64,000 nt of DNA from Prevotella sp. UBA3675 (GCA_002372235.1 DFJI01000040.1:1-64000); one strand, 5' to 3'; counted from the first letter of the stretch, positions 38,800 through 48,150 are shown. Numbers and translations: made by a program. The notes: a model not told the origin generated them from the letters alone.

Positions 38800-41487
38800 T
38801 TAGAATTCCTGTCCGAGCACGAAGTGGAAGTTGCTGCCGCCTCGCTTCTCCTGGGCTGTGCCTTCATACACCTTGTCGAAGCCGTAGGCCCAGTCGATAC
38901 CCATCAGGCCCACCATTGGCAGGAAGATGCGCACGCCCACACCGGCTGATTTCTTCATTTCGAAGGGGTTGAACTCCTTCACCTCGTGCCAGGCATTGCC
39001 GGCTTCGGCAAAGGCCAGACCGTAGATGGTGGTGTTGCCCAGCATGAAGGGATAGCGCAGCTCCAGCGACATGCGGTCGTAGGCATAGCCCTCCATTCCG
39101 TAGGGGGTGAGCGATCCGTTCTCGTAGCCTCGCAGTCCGATGGTCTCTTCGGCATAGCTCGTTGAGTAGCCGCTCATGCCGTCGCCACCCATGTAGAAGG
39201 TCTCGAAAGGCGACTTCTTGTTCTTGTTGTAGCAGCCCAGTATGCCGAGCTCTATGCGCGTCATGAGCACCAGACACTTCTGTCCGTTGGTGAGTGCGGT
39301 GAAGGTGCGGGTCTTGAACTTCCACTTGTGGTATTCAATCCAGCGGAACTTCTGCTGCTGCTCCTGGTTATACTGTTCGCGGTTCCTGTTGTAGGTCTCA
39401 GCAGTAGCCAGGTTGGCATAGTCCTTACCGTCGAAGAGCGACCAGGGCGGCGTGAGCGTTACTGAGAGCGTGAACTCGGAACCGTGGCGCGGGAAGAGCG
39501 GGTTGTCGGTCGAGGTACGTGTCAGTGCAATGCCCAGGTTCAGGTTGTTACAGTTGCCGTTCGAGATGAGGAAGTAGCGCCAGTCCTTCAGCATGTAGCG
39601 CTGGTAGGAGAGTGTGGCCGACAGCTGGAAGTAGTCGTCGGGCCAGCGCAGACGCTTGCCCCATCCTATAGAGGCACCGAACAGGCGAATCGACTTGTTG
39701 TCGTCGTAGTAGTTCTCGTAGTTGTTGTAGTAGGAGTTGTTGTAAGTGCCGTAGCCGCCGTAGTAGCCGTAGAGTGAGTTCATCCACGAGTTGTTGTAGT
39801 AGGTGCTCGACACGTCGCTCTGCTTTGAGTAGTAAACGCCCACGTTGAAGGCGTTGGGGCGCTTGCCGCCGAACCATCCGGTAGAGTAGTTGGCACTGAT
39901 GGAGCTGTAGTAGCGTCCGTTGGTCTGGAAGTTCAGGCCGATCTGCTCGCCGTCGCCGGCGGGTAGGAATCCACGGTGCAGCTTGTTCTTGCCCAGCAGG
40001 TTGCGCATGGAGAAGTTGGTGAACTTCACGCCCACACGGCCTATGATGCCCGTCTGTCCCCAGCCGAGCGAGAGCTCCAGCTGGTCGTTCGACTTCTGTT
40101 GCAGGTTCCAGTTGATATCGACGGTGCCGTCCTCATAGTTAGGCTGCACGTCGGGTTCCACCTTCTCAGGGTCGAAGTAGCCCATTGAGGCAATTTCGCG
40201 GGCCGAACGCATGAGGGCATCCTTCGAGAACAGGTCGCCGGGCTTGGTGCGTAGTTCGCGGCGCACCACCTCTTCGTAGAGTCGGTCGTTGCCGAAGATG
40301 CGCACGTTGTTCAGGTGGGCCTGCGGACCCTCGGCGATGCGCATCTCCAGGTCGATGGAGTCGCCCACGATGTTGACCTCAGTCGGCTCAACGCTTGAGA
40401 ACACGTAGCCGGTGTTGTAGTAGTAGTTGCTCACGGCATCCTCGTCTTCGCGCAGTCGCTTGTTCAGCAACTTCTGGTTATACACGTCGCCTTTCTTCAT
40501 GCCCAGCACGTGGTTCAGGTAGTCGGTGTTCACCACCGTGTTGCCCACCCATGTCACGTTGCGCAGATAGTATTTCTCGCCTTCGTCTATCTTGACATAG
40601 ACGTTCAGGTGCTTGTCATCGACCGTCCACACCGAGTCTTCGATGATGGTGGCATCGCGGAAGCCCAGCTCGTTGTAGCGCTCAAGCAACTTCTGCTTGG
40701 CTTCGTTGTAGCGCTCGGCGGTGAACTTCTTCGACTTGAAGAGGCTGTAGAACTTGCCTGCTTCGTGAATCTTGCCGAAGTAGCCTTTGTTCCATATCTT
40801 GCCTTTGATCTTCTTGTCGGTCAGTTGTTTGTTGCCGTCGAAGATGATTTGTTTCACCTTCATCTTCGACTGCTTATCTACCGTTATGTCCATCACCACC
40901 TGGTTCTTGCCCGTCACGTCGTCGCGCTGCGTAATGTCGATGATGGCGTTTTTGTAGCCCTTGCCGTCGAAGTACTTCTTAGCCAGGATTTTTGCGCGGT
41001 CAACGAGGTTCTTGGTGAGGCTCATGCCCTTGGCCATGCCTATTCTCGACTCCAGGTCCTCGCGCTCGCTCTTCTTCACGCCATAGTAGTTGATGGCGGT
41101 AATCTTCGGGCGCATGGCGAGGTGAATGGTCATATAGACCTTGTTGTCGATGATGCTGTCGGCTGTGATGCTCACTTTCGAGAACAGTCCGTGCTTCCAG
41201 TAGCGTTTCACGGCCTCGGTGACTTCGGCGCCCGGGATGTCAATCTCTTGTCCTACCGACAGTCCCGACAGTCCGATGACCACAAAGTCCTCGTAGCCCT
41301 CAATGCCCTCAACGGCTATTCCGCCTATCTCAACGTGGCGTGGCGCGCTGGCGTAGGAGACTTCCACTTGTGCTGAGGCTTCTGGGATGAACAGCATAGA
41401 ATGGAGAATGAAGAGCGCCGTGCAGAGCAGCATGGTCTTCGTTCTCATTCTTGTCTTCATCTTATGATATGTTGATATATACTTCAT
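38800..41487 (-). CDS. bamA: Outer membrane protein assembly factor BamA
   Basis: This 895-aa Omp85 protein has a signal peptide (MLLCTALFILHSMLFIPEASA), five POTRA-like repeats (about 45-440, for example ITAINYYGVKKSEREDLESR and VRIFGNDRLYEEVVRREL) and a 16-strand barrel that ends in GGSNFHFVLGQEF with a terminal Phe. It inserts beta-barrel proteins into the outer membrane. One barrel loop (coded around 39690-39815) is very rich in Tyr, Asn and Gly, for example YGYYGGYGTYNNSYYNNY, which is unusual. The first in-frame ATG is 41487; 41460 is an alternative. Confidence 0.95.
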   Translation of the reverse strand: MKYISTYHKMKTRMRTKTMLLCTALFILHSMLFIPEASAQVEVSYASAPRHVEIGGIAVEGIEGYEDFVVIGLSGLSVGQEIDIPGAEVTEAVKRYWKHGLFSKVSITADSIIDNKVYMTIHLAMRPKITAINYYGVKKSEREDLESRIGMAKGMSLTKNLVDRAKILAKKYFDGKGYKNAIIDITQRDDVTGKNQVVMDITVDKQSKMKVKQIIFDGNKQLTDKKIKGKIWNKGYFGKIHEAGKFYSLFKSKKFTAERYNEAKQKLLERYNELGFRDATIIEDSVWTVDDKHLNVYVKIDEGEKYYLRNVTWVGNTVVNTDYLNHVLGMKKGDVYNQKLLNKRLREDEDAVSNYYYNTGYVFSSVEPTEVNIVGDSIDLEMRIAEGPQAHLNNVRIFGNDRLYEEVVRRELRTKPGDLFSKDALMRSAREIASMGYFDPEKVEPDVQPNYEDGTVDINWNLQQKSNDQLELSLGWGQTGIIGRVGVKFTNFSMRNLLGKNKLHRGFLPAGDGEQIGLNFQTNGRYYSSISANYSTGWFGGKRPNAFNVGVYYSKQSDVSSTYYNNSWMNSLYGYYGGYGTYNNSYYNNYENYYDDNKSIRLFGASIGWGKRLRWPDDYFQLSATLSYQRYMLKDWRYFLISNGNCNNLNLGIALTRTSTDNPLFPRHGSEFTLSVTLTPPWSLFDGKDYANLATAETYNRNREQYNQEQQQKFRWIEYHKWKFKTRTFTALTNGQKCLVLMTRIELGILGCYNKNKKSPFETFYMGGDGMSGYSTSYAEETIGLRGYENGSLTPYGMEGYAYDRMSLELRYPFMLGNTTIYGLAFAEAGNAWHEVKEFNPFEMKKSAGVGVRIFLPMVGLMGIDWAYGFDKVYEGTAQEKRGGSNFHFVLGQEF

Positions 41488-41557
41488 CCATTAATTATTG
41501 ATTAGCATCCTGTTTACCATAGCGGTAGCAAAATCTTCACTCTTCACTTTTCACTCT

Positions 41558-42283
41558 TCACTTTTCATTCTCCACCTGAGCCTCGGTCTTTCCGAAACGG
41601 CGCTGGCGATTCTGGTAGCTGGCGATGGCTTTGTGCAAGTCTTCTTCGCTGAAGTCGGGCCAGTAGGTGTCGCAGAAGTACAGCTCTGAGTAGGCAATCT
41701 GCCACAGCAGGTAGTTGGATATGCGCAACTCGCCGCCTGTGCGGATGAGCAGGTCGGGATCGGGCATGAAGTTGGTAGTGAGGTGCTGTGTGATGGTCTC
41801 CTCGGTGATGTCCTTCGGCTCCATTCCCTCAGCCACTATCTCTTTCACGGCATTGGTGATTTCCCATCGGCTCGAATAGCTCAGTGCCACCACCAGGGTC
41901 ATGGCTGAGTTTCCGGCAGTGTTCACTTCGGTCTGTTGCAGCTTCTTCTGCACGTCGTCAGGCAGTCGCTTCGTGTCGCCGATGACGCGGAATCGCACGT
42001 TGTGCTTCATGAATATCTCGTCTTCGAGCGATGTGAGCACCAGTCCCATGAGTGCCGATATCTCGTCGGCAGGGCGGTTCCAGTTTTCGGTGGAGAAGGT
42101 GTAGAGCGTAAGGTATTTCACTCCCAGGCGTACACACTCCGAGGTGATTCTTCGCACGGTCTCCACACCGGCCTGATGGCCAGCGCTACGTTCTTTTCCC
42201 CGCTCTGTTGCCCAGCGTCCGTTGCCGTCCATGATGATGGCAATGTGCTGTGGGATACGGTCTTTATCTAAATTGTAGTTCAT
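41558..42283 (-). CDS. uppS: Isoprenyl transferase (undecaprenyl diphosphate synthase)
   Basis: This 241-aa cis-prenyltransferase has HIAIIMDGNGRWATERGKER (catalytic Asp in MDGNGRW), TLYTFSTENWNRP and the C-terminal DLLIRTGGELRISNYLLWQIAYSELYF with RTGGE. It makes the C55 lipid carrier for cell-wall synthesis. ATG 42283 is chosen because the upstream extension overlaps the preceding gene. The last codons run into a TTCACTTTTCACTC-type repeat. Confidence 0.95.
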   Translation of the reverse strand: MNYNLDKDRIPQHIAIIMDGNGRWATERGKERSAGHQAGVETVRRITSECVRLGVKYLTLYTFSTENWNRPADEISALMGLVLTSLEDEIFMKHNVRFRVIGDTKRLPDDVQKKLQQTEVNTAGNSAMTLVVALSYSSRWEITNAVKEIVAEGMEPKDITEETITQHLTTNFMPDPDLLIRTGGELRISNYLLWQIAYSELYFCDTYWPDFSEEDLHKAIASYQNRQRRFGKTEAQVENEK

Positions 42284-42318
42284 AATTCTTGATTCATAAT
42301 TGCCTTGGCCCGGCTTAT

Positions 42319-43020
42319 TTATTCCTTGTGACACGTCCTGCACTTGGCCCACAGGTCGTAGGTGAGGGTTACGTAGAGTGTGCTGTAGCAGTCGGTGTTC
42401 TTAAAGAGTCCGCTACTCTCTATCCCGTAGGGATCGTCCACCCCGTCGAGCTTGTCGCCGCCCGTGAAGTGCATCATCAGCTCTGCAGCCAGGTTCAGCC
42501 GTGTGGCCACTTTGTATTTCAGTCCGATGCCGATGGGCAGTTGTCCTACCAGTGTTCCCTTCGTGGTTGTTGCGCCGTCCTGCGTCAGCTTGCAGTTGCC
42601 GTAGGCCACTCCCAATCCGATGCCGATAAACGGTGTCAGCCTTTTTGCGCCGAAGTATTCGCGCCCTGTGCCGAAGGCCCAGAAGTTATACTCGAAGCGC
42701 ACGCCCAGATCGACGAGCGAAGTTTTGAAATCGGCCTTGTGCTCGGCCAGTCCCGGATAGTGTGTGCTAACCTTTGACGACGAGCCGGCCAGTGAGCCGT
42801 AGCCCAGATTCACGTTCCATGCCACGCGCGGGTTGGACTTGAATTTGACGATGAGTGTTCCTGTGGGGCGCAGTCCTTTCAGCGGGTTGCTGTTGAAGTC
42901 GCCCTCGTAGGCCATGAGTCCCACTCCGCCGCCCAGCTCGAGCCTGTATTCGGGCTCGTCCTGTGCCGTGACTGTCCCGGCCACGAGCCACAGGCAGATG
43001 AGTGCGGCGAGCTTTTTCAT
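42319..43020 (-). CDS. DUF6089-type outer membrane beta-barrel protein
   Basis: This 233-aa protein has a signal peptide (MKKLAALICLWLVAGTVTAQ), then YRLELGGGVGLMAYEGDFNS, the RFEYNFWAFGTG strand, PFIGIGLGVAYGNCK and a closing YVTLTYDLWAKCRTCHKE. It fits the DUF6089 barrel family that lies upstream of uppS and bamA in Bacteroidales. The C-terminal CRTC pair is close to the end of the last strand. It is possibly linked to envelope assembly by its conserved neighbourhood. Confidence 0.8.
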   Translation of the reverse strand: MKKLAALICLWLVAGTVTAQDEPEYRLELGGGVGLMAYEGDFNSNPLKGLRPTGTLIVKFKSNPRVAWNVNLGYGSLAGSSSKVSTHYPGLAEHKADFKTSLVDLGVRFEYNFWAFGTGREYFGAKRLTPFIGIGLGVAYGNCKLTQDGATTTKGTLVGQLPIGIGLKYKVATRLNLAAELMMHFTGGDKLDGVDDPYGIESSGLFKNTDCYSTLYVTLTYDLWAKCRTCHKE

Positions 43021-43126
43021 GTCTTTATCCTACCTTAATATTTTGTGTACGCGCGTGCGTGATTACATTTTTCTTTTTCAGACGAAGCTTCACTTCAGAC
43101 GAACTTCCCTTTAGATGAACATCTTT

Positions 43127-44428
43127 TCAGACGAAGCTTCCCAGATAGACCTTTCCGTTAGTGCCGATGGCCCAGAGGCGTCCTGAGCTGTCGGTGGCCA
43201 CGCTGTAGGTATTGGCAGGCAGCTTGTAGGTGGCATTAGCGCCCCATGTGATGCCTTGGTCGCTCGATTGATAGGCTTCTGTGCCGGGGCCGAAGGCCAT
43301 CATGAGACCGACATACTGCACCAGCGAGGGCTGTGTGAGCAGTGGCAGTCGGCTCTTGTTGGTGGTTTCATACTCCAGGCACACCCACTGTCCGCCCTTG
43401 TTGTTGCCCTCGTAGGTGCTTATCTTGCGCCACACCACGCTCTGCTTGCCGTCGTTGCCGACCATCAGCATATAGTCGGTGTGGGCCAGTTGCTGGTATG
43501 GGTAGCACAGGCAAGTGATGCCTGCGGTGGGCAGTGCAGCGTTTGTTGCAATCTTTTCCGAGGTCCAGTTCGCACCATCGTCAGCCGATGCCTTGATGCC
43601 GCCGTCGTTGCTCAGTGCGAACAGCTCCTTTGTGCCGGCACCGAACAGCTGCGTCAGTCCCGGGGTGCCAGTCATGGCAATCTTCTGCCAGTGTTCGCCG
43701 TCAGCCGACTTGAAGAGCTCGCCGTTGTTCAGCAGGTACATGGTGCCGTTTTGGGTCACGACGTTCTCGCAGACGGTTGCGGCCACAGGTGTGGGAAGGT
43801 CGGGGGTGATGGCTTTCCATGTGACTCCCTGGTCGGTTGACTTGCCGAAGACGACGGCTCCGTTCTTCACTCCGAACGTATAGAGGTCCTGTCCGAGTGT
43901 TACCAGTCGCAGCCGGCTGTTGTCCTTCAGCATATCTACGTCGGCCTTTTCCTGCCATGCGAAAGCCTTGTCGGCAGTCTTCTTCACGTTCAGGGTCACG
44001 GTGTAGTTGCGTGAAGCGCTACCGTCGCTCGAGTTGACGCGGAAGGTACGCGGCTGAGTGAAGTCGATGCCAGTGTTTGCATCATAAGGTGCGAAATTGT
44101 CGTCGTTGATGTTCTTGATGAGAATGATGCCGCTGTTGAGCGCCTTCACCGTGCACACCACACTGCTCACGGCGGTACCGATGGGCAGTGAGTCGCGGTT
44201 GTATATCGTTGAGTTCACCTGATCGATCACCATCTTGTAGTTTGATCCGGTCAGTGTGGCCACAACATTGCTGGTCCCCGGTGTGTATTGGGTCAGACCG
44301 CCCAATGTGAACTCGGTGATAGCGGTGTCGTTGTAGAGTGCCGTCTGTGTCTCCTCTTTCTTTTTGCATGAGGTCAGCACTACGGCAGCGCAGATCATAC
44401 AGCAGAGCACATGGAATAATTTTCTCAT
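43127..44428 (-). CDS. DUF6242-type surface lipoprotein
   Basis: This 433-aa protein has a lipoprotein signal (MRKLFHVLCCMICAAVVLTSC, lipobox LTSC before KKKEE). An N-terminal Ig-like region (about 35-150) is followed by a predicted propeller of Asp-box-like repeats (SADGEHWQKI, SADDGANWTS, SSDQGITWG). It matches the DUF6242 description. The function is unknown; the positively charged KKK after the lipobox Cys gives no clear surface-export signal. It has its own -7 box at 44458-44465. Confidence 0.8.
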   Translation of the reverse strand: MRKLFHVLCCMICAAVVLTSCKKKEETQTALYNDTAITEFTLGGLTQYTPGTSNVVATLTGSNYKMVIDQVNSTIYNRDSLPIGTAVSSVVCTVKALNSGIILIKNINDDNFAPYDANTGIDFTQPRTFRVNSSDGSASRNYTVTLNVKKTADKAFAWQEKADVDMLKDNSRLRLVTLGQDLYTFGVKNGAVVFGKSTDQGVTWKAITPDLPTPVAATVCENVVTQNGTMYLLNNGELFKSADGEHWQKIAMTGTPGLTQLFGAGTKELFALSNDGGIKASADDGANWTSEKIATNAALPTAGITCLCYPYQQLAHTDYMLMVGNDGKQSVVWRKISTYEGNNKGGQWVCLEYETTNKSRLPLLTQPSLVQYVGLMMAFGPGTEAYQSSDQGITWGANATYKLPANTYSVATDSSGRLWAIGTNGKVYLGSFV

Positions 44429-44457
44429 TCTGAATGCACGAAATTAAAATTCGGCTG

Positions 44458-44465
44458 CAAATTTA
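44458..44465 (-). promoter_or_regulatory. -7 box for the DUF6242 lipoprotein
   Basis: TAAATTTG followed by GC on the minus strand, 30 bases before the ATG. Confidence 0.45.
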
Positions 44466-44546
44466 AGCACAAATCCTCAAAAAGCGTTCATTTCCACCAC
44501 TTTATTAAACAAAATATATGATACGAGGGCCGATTTTAAGTTGTTT

Positions 44547-47500
44547 TTAGTTTTTTTGCGGCCTTGTCTGCCGGTGCAGCAGGTTGTTGATGCATGCTTC
44601 GAGATATTTCAGGGCGAACGGCTTTTCGATGTAGGCATCGATGCCAGCCTGCATGGCTTGCACCTTCGACTGGCTGTCGGTCTTGGCGGTGAGCAGTATG
44701 AAGGGTATGTGGCAGGTGGCCGCGTTCTGGCGCAGTCGGCTGCACAGCTCGGGTCCGTCCATGTTGGCCATCATCCAGTCGCTGATGATGATATCTACGG
44801 TCGATGTGGGCGTCTTTCCGTCCTTCACCACGAGCGACTCCTCCAGCATCTTCAGGGCTTCGGCACCGTCGGCGGCGTGCATCACCTCGTAGCGGTCCAT
44901 GAAGCTGGTGACGAGGAAGGTGAGCATGTCCTCGTTGTCATCGACGATGAGCATCACGGGCTTGGGGAGCTGGGAGTGCTCCGAGTGCTCTGAGTTCTCT
45001 GAGAGCTCGGAGGTCTCGGAGTTCTCACCGCTGAAAGCCTGCGCGATGGGCAGGTCTATGATGAACGTGGTGCCCTGCCCCAATGTAGAATCCACGCTGA
45101 CCGTGCCGTGGTGCTGTTCAGCTATTTTCTTCACGATGCTCAGGCCGATGCCCGTTCCAGGCTTGTTGTTGCGAGCCTGGAAGAAGGGGTCGAACACGTG
45201 CTCAATGTCGCTCTGCGCAATGCCCTGTCCGTCGTCGGACACGCTGATGCGGAACCGCTTCTGCTCGGCATTCACCTTGCAGCTGAGCTCGATGTAGGAG
45301 CGCGTGTATTTGTTGGCATTCGAGAGCAGGTTGGTCAGCACTTTCACAATGCCGTCGTAGTCGATGACGGCTGTGAAGCGGTCGTCGGGATACTGCACGT
45401 TGAACGTGTAGCCGCGCTGTTCGAAGGTGGCTTCGAAGTTGGCGGCTACCCCCTGCAGCAGCTTCTTGATGTTGTGCGGGGCGAAGTTCAGGTCTTGATG
45501 GTTCTGCTGCTCCACCTTGCGGAAGTCAAGCAGCTGGTTGACCAGCTCCAGCAGGCGATGGGCGTTGCGGTCGATGGTGTCGAGAAGGGAACGGGAGGAC
45601 TGAGAGGAGAGAGAGGAGAGCTCGGAGCGCTCGGAGTGCTCTGAGTTCTCTGAGTTCTCTGAGCTCTCGGAGCTCTCTGCAATCTTCTTTTTCAGTTGCT
45701 CCATTGGCCCGATGATGAGCGACACCGGGGTGCGTATCTCGTGGGCGATGGTGGTGAAGAACTCCACGCGGGCATTGCGCATCTCCTCTTTCTTGGCAGC
45801 GTTCAGCTGTTCGATTTCCTTGCGGTGGCGACGCTCGGTCATGAACAGGCGGAAGCGGATGAACAGGGCGATGAGCGCGATGATGAGCACCACATAGAAC
45901 ACCTTGGCATAGATGTTCCACCAGAAGGGCGGGTGAACCTCAATCTTCAGCGTGGCCACCTGATCCGACCATACACCGTCGTTGTTGGTGGCCTTCACGC
46001 GGAAGGTGTAGTTGCCCGGCGACAGGTTGGTGTAGGTGGCTTTGTGGTCGTTGCCCACGTAGGTCCAGTCCTTGTCGAAGCCCTCGAGCATATAGGCATA
46101 GATGTTCTTCTCGGGCGAGCAGTAGCTGAGAGAGGCAAACGACAGGCTGAATGCCTTGTCGTTGTACCACAGGTCGAGCTTCTCGGTCATGGAGAGGGCT
46201 TGCGGCAGATGCCAGTTGCCCACGGGGATGGGGTAGTTGTTGATTTCCAGTTCGGTGATGAACACGGGTGCCGACTGCTGGTTGACCTTGATTTTGTGGG
46301 GATAGAACGTGTTGAAGCCGTTGATAGTGCCGAAGTAGATGCGCCCGTTGCTGGCTCTCAGCACGGCGTTGGGCTGAAACTGCTCGCTGTCCAGTCCGTC
46401 CTGTCGGGTGAATCGCTGCATGCCCTCGTCGGCTGTATAGCGCAGGATGCCTCGGTCGGTGGAGAGCCAGAGCGTGCCCTGGTTCTCGGTGATGGCAGTG
46501 ATGGCCAGTCGGGGCAGGTCGAGCGCCACCCTTGTGAAGTGGTCGCTCTTTGCGTCGTAGCGGCACAGTCCGCCCTGTGTGCCCGCCCATACGGTGCCTT
46601 TCCCGTCGATGAAAAGGCTGTTTACGAGGTTGGCGCTCAGCGACTGTTGGTCGTTGATGTCGTGGTGATAGGTCTTCACCTCGCCGCTGCCCTTAGGGTC
46701 GTAGCTCCACACGCCGCTGCCCTGCGTGGCCACCCAGAGGCGCCCGCCGTTGTCTTGCTTGATGTCGATGGGTACCGACTGCACCCTCACCATCTGTTCG
46801 AAGTACTCTTTCTTCCTGTCGTAGCGGCACAGTCCTTGCATCGTGGCCACCCAGATGTTGCCTTGCCTGTCGCGCAGCAGGGTGCATGAGTTGGGGTCAA
46901 AGAGCGAGTGGGCAGCATCGGCGGACTCCAGGTGTTGCAGCTTGCCATTCAGCGTTGAGAAGACATAGATTCCATCGCTGAAGGTGCCTATCCACATGTC
47001 GTCGCCGTCCATGCAGAGTGCGTGCGCCTTGATGTCCTTGAGTTGGTTGCGCCCGGGATAGTCGGCTATGGGAGTAGAGCCATTCTTGTAGCAGTTCAGT
47101 CCGCCCTCTTCGCGAGTGGTCCACACGCGCCCCTGCCGGTCCTCGGCAAAACGGCTGGTGAGTCCGGCGGCCACGCTCTCAAAGCGGTGTGCCACGGGCG
47201 ATAGGTAGGTGGTTCCGCCATAGGCCGCGCCTATCCACAGGCCACCTTCATAGTCGAGCGCTACGCTGGTCACGAAGCGCAGGGGCAGGTAAAGACTGTA
47301 TTCGCTGGTATGGGTGTTGAAGATCCACACGCCGTCGTCGCAGCCCAGCAGCAGTTGGCCGGGCGACAGCTCGTTGAGCGTGCGGATGTGCTGGTGGTGC
47401 ACCATGTCGGTCTTGGGCAGAGCGCACAATGCGCCGTTCTCGTCAATCCACATCAGTCCCTCTTCGTCGGTGCCCAGCCACAGTCGTCCGTCGCTGGCCT

Positions 47501-48146
47501 GCAGCATGCACGAGGCCGAGCGCAGCACCACTCCCGGCTGTCTGGCAGCGGGCTCAAACATGTTCTTCGACTTGTTCAGCAACCACAGGGCCGGCATGCC
47601 CGTCTGGGCGATAGCCCACTGCTGCTGGTTGCCATCGGTATAGACCTGCCTCACTTTGCCGCCGATGGCGTTCAGACTGTAGTCCTCTACGGGGCGCTCC
47701 TCGTCGGTGAGCGAGAGGCGCAGGATGCCCTGTCCGTCGGTGGCAATCCACAGGTTGCCGCTCAGGTCGGTCGAGAGATGGGTCACGGGAGCCGTCAGCT
47801 GCTCGATGGGCAAGGGGGTGAACTGCTCGTCGGCAAACGTGAAGCGCACCACACCGTCGGCGGTGCCCAGCAGCAGGTCGTCGTTCTGGTCGCACACTAG
47901 AGCGGTGACAGCCTGCGAGGTCATCGTCTCGGGCAGCGGATAGCTCATCACTCGTGTGCCGTCGTAGCGGCATAGCCCGTTGTCGGTTCCCATCCAGATG
48001 AAGCCTCGCCGGTCCTGGATGATGGCTCTTACGGCGTTCGACAATAGTCCGTTATCCATAGTCAGCTGGCGCTGACGGTAGTTGGTCTGAGCGTTCGTGA
48101 CAACACAGAGTGCCAGGAGCGCAAATAGTAGGCAGATGCGTTTCAT
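44547..48146 (-). CDS. Hybrid two-component sensor (HTCS-like) lacking the C-terminal HTH
   Basis: This 1199-aa protein has a signal peptide and two seven-bladed periplasmic propellers (Reg_prop repeats, for example GFIWMGTDNGLCRYDG), a Y_Y_Y domain (about 690-755) and a transmembrane helix (about 765-785). A HisKA domain with FFTTIAHEIRTP, a HATPase domain (NLLSNANKYT, GTGIGLSIVKKI) and a receiver (VDDNED, IIISDWMM) follow. It ends at the receiver, whereas classical HTCS proteins add an AraC-type DNA-binding domain. Two (Ser-Glu-x) arrays occupy linkers. It probably senses an oligosaccharide and faces the divergent GH27 gene. Confidence 0.9.
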   Translation of the reverse strand: MKRICLLFALLALCVVTNAQTNYRQRQLTMDNGLLSNAVRAIIQDRRGFIWMGTDNGLCRYDGTRVMSYPLPETMTSQAVTALVCDQNDDLLLGTADGVVRFTFADEQFTPLPIEQLTAPVTHLSTDLSGNLWIATDGQGILRLSLTDEERPVEDYSLNAIGGKVRQVYTDGNQQQWAIAQTGMPALWLLNKSKNMFEPAARQPGVVLRSASCMLQASDGRLWLGTDEEGLMWIDENGALCALPKTDMVHHQHIRTLNELSPGQLLLGCDDGVWIFNTHTSEYSLYLPLRFVTSVALDYEGGLWIGAAYGGTTYLSPVAHRFESVAAGLTSRFAEDRQGRVWTTREEGGLNCYKNGSTPIADYPGRNQLKDIKAHALCMDGDDMWIGTFSDGIYVFSTLNGKLQHLESADAAHSLFDPNSCTLLRDRQGNIWVATMQGLCRYDRKKEYFEQMVRVQSVPIDIKQDNGGRLWVATQGSGVWSYDPKGSGEVKTYHHDINDQQSLSANLVNSLFIDGKGTVWAGTQGGLCRYDAKSDHFTRVALDLPRLAITAITENQGTLWLSTDRGILRYTADEGMQRFTRQDGLDSEQFQPNAVLRASNGRIYFGTINGFNTFYPHKIKVNQQSAPVFITELEINNYPIPVGNWHLPQALSMTEKLDLWYNDKAFSLSFASLSYCSPEKNIYAYMLEGFDKDWTYVGNDHKATYTNLSPGNYTFRVKATNNDGVWSDQVATLKIEVHPPFWWNIYAKVFYVVLIIALIALFIRFRLFMTERRHRKEIEQLNAAKKEEMRNARVEFFTTIAHEIRTPVSLIIGPMEQLKKKIAESSESSENSENSEHSERSELSSLSSQSSRSLLDTIDRNAHRLLELVNQLLDFRKVEQQNHQDLNFAPHNIKKLLQGVAANFEATFEQRGYTFNVQYPDDRFTAVIDYDGIVKVLTNLLSNANKYTRSYIELSCKVNAEQKRFRISVSDDGQGIAQSDIEHVFDPFFQARNNKPGTGIGLSIVKKIAEQHHGTVSVDSTLGQGTTFIIDLPIAQAFSGENSETSELSENSEHSEHSQLPKPVMLIVDDNEDMLTFLVTSFMDRYEVMHAADGAEALKMLEESLVVKDGKTPTSTVDIIISDWMMANMDGPELCSRLRQNAATCHIPFILLTAKTDSQSKVQAMQAGIDAYIEKPFALKYLEACINNLLHRQTRPQKN
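44973..45026 (-). repeat. GAGNNCTCN array in the HATPase-receiver linker of the sensor kinase
   Basis: Six 9-bp units in frame encode ENSETSELSENSEHSEHS between the kinase domain and the receiver. Confidence 0.85.
45615..45677 (-). repeat. GAGNNCTCN array inside the HisKA region of the sensor kinase
   Basis: Seven 9-bp units in frame encode ESSESSENSENSEHSERSEL. They lie between the phosphoacceptor helix (GPMEQLKKKIA) and the second helix (LLDTIDRNAHRLLELVNQLL) of the dimerisation domain. Confidence 0.85.
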
Positions 48147-48150
48147 GTGG

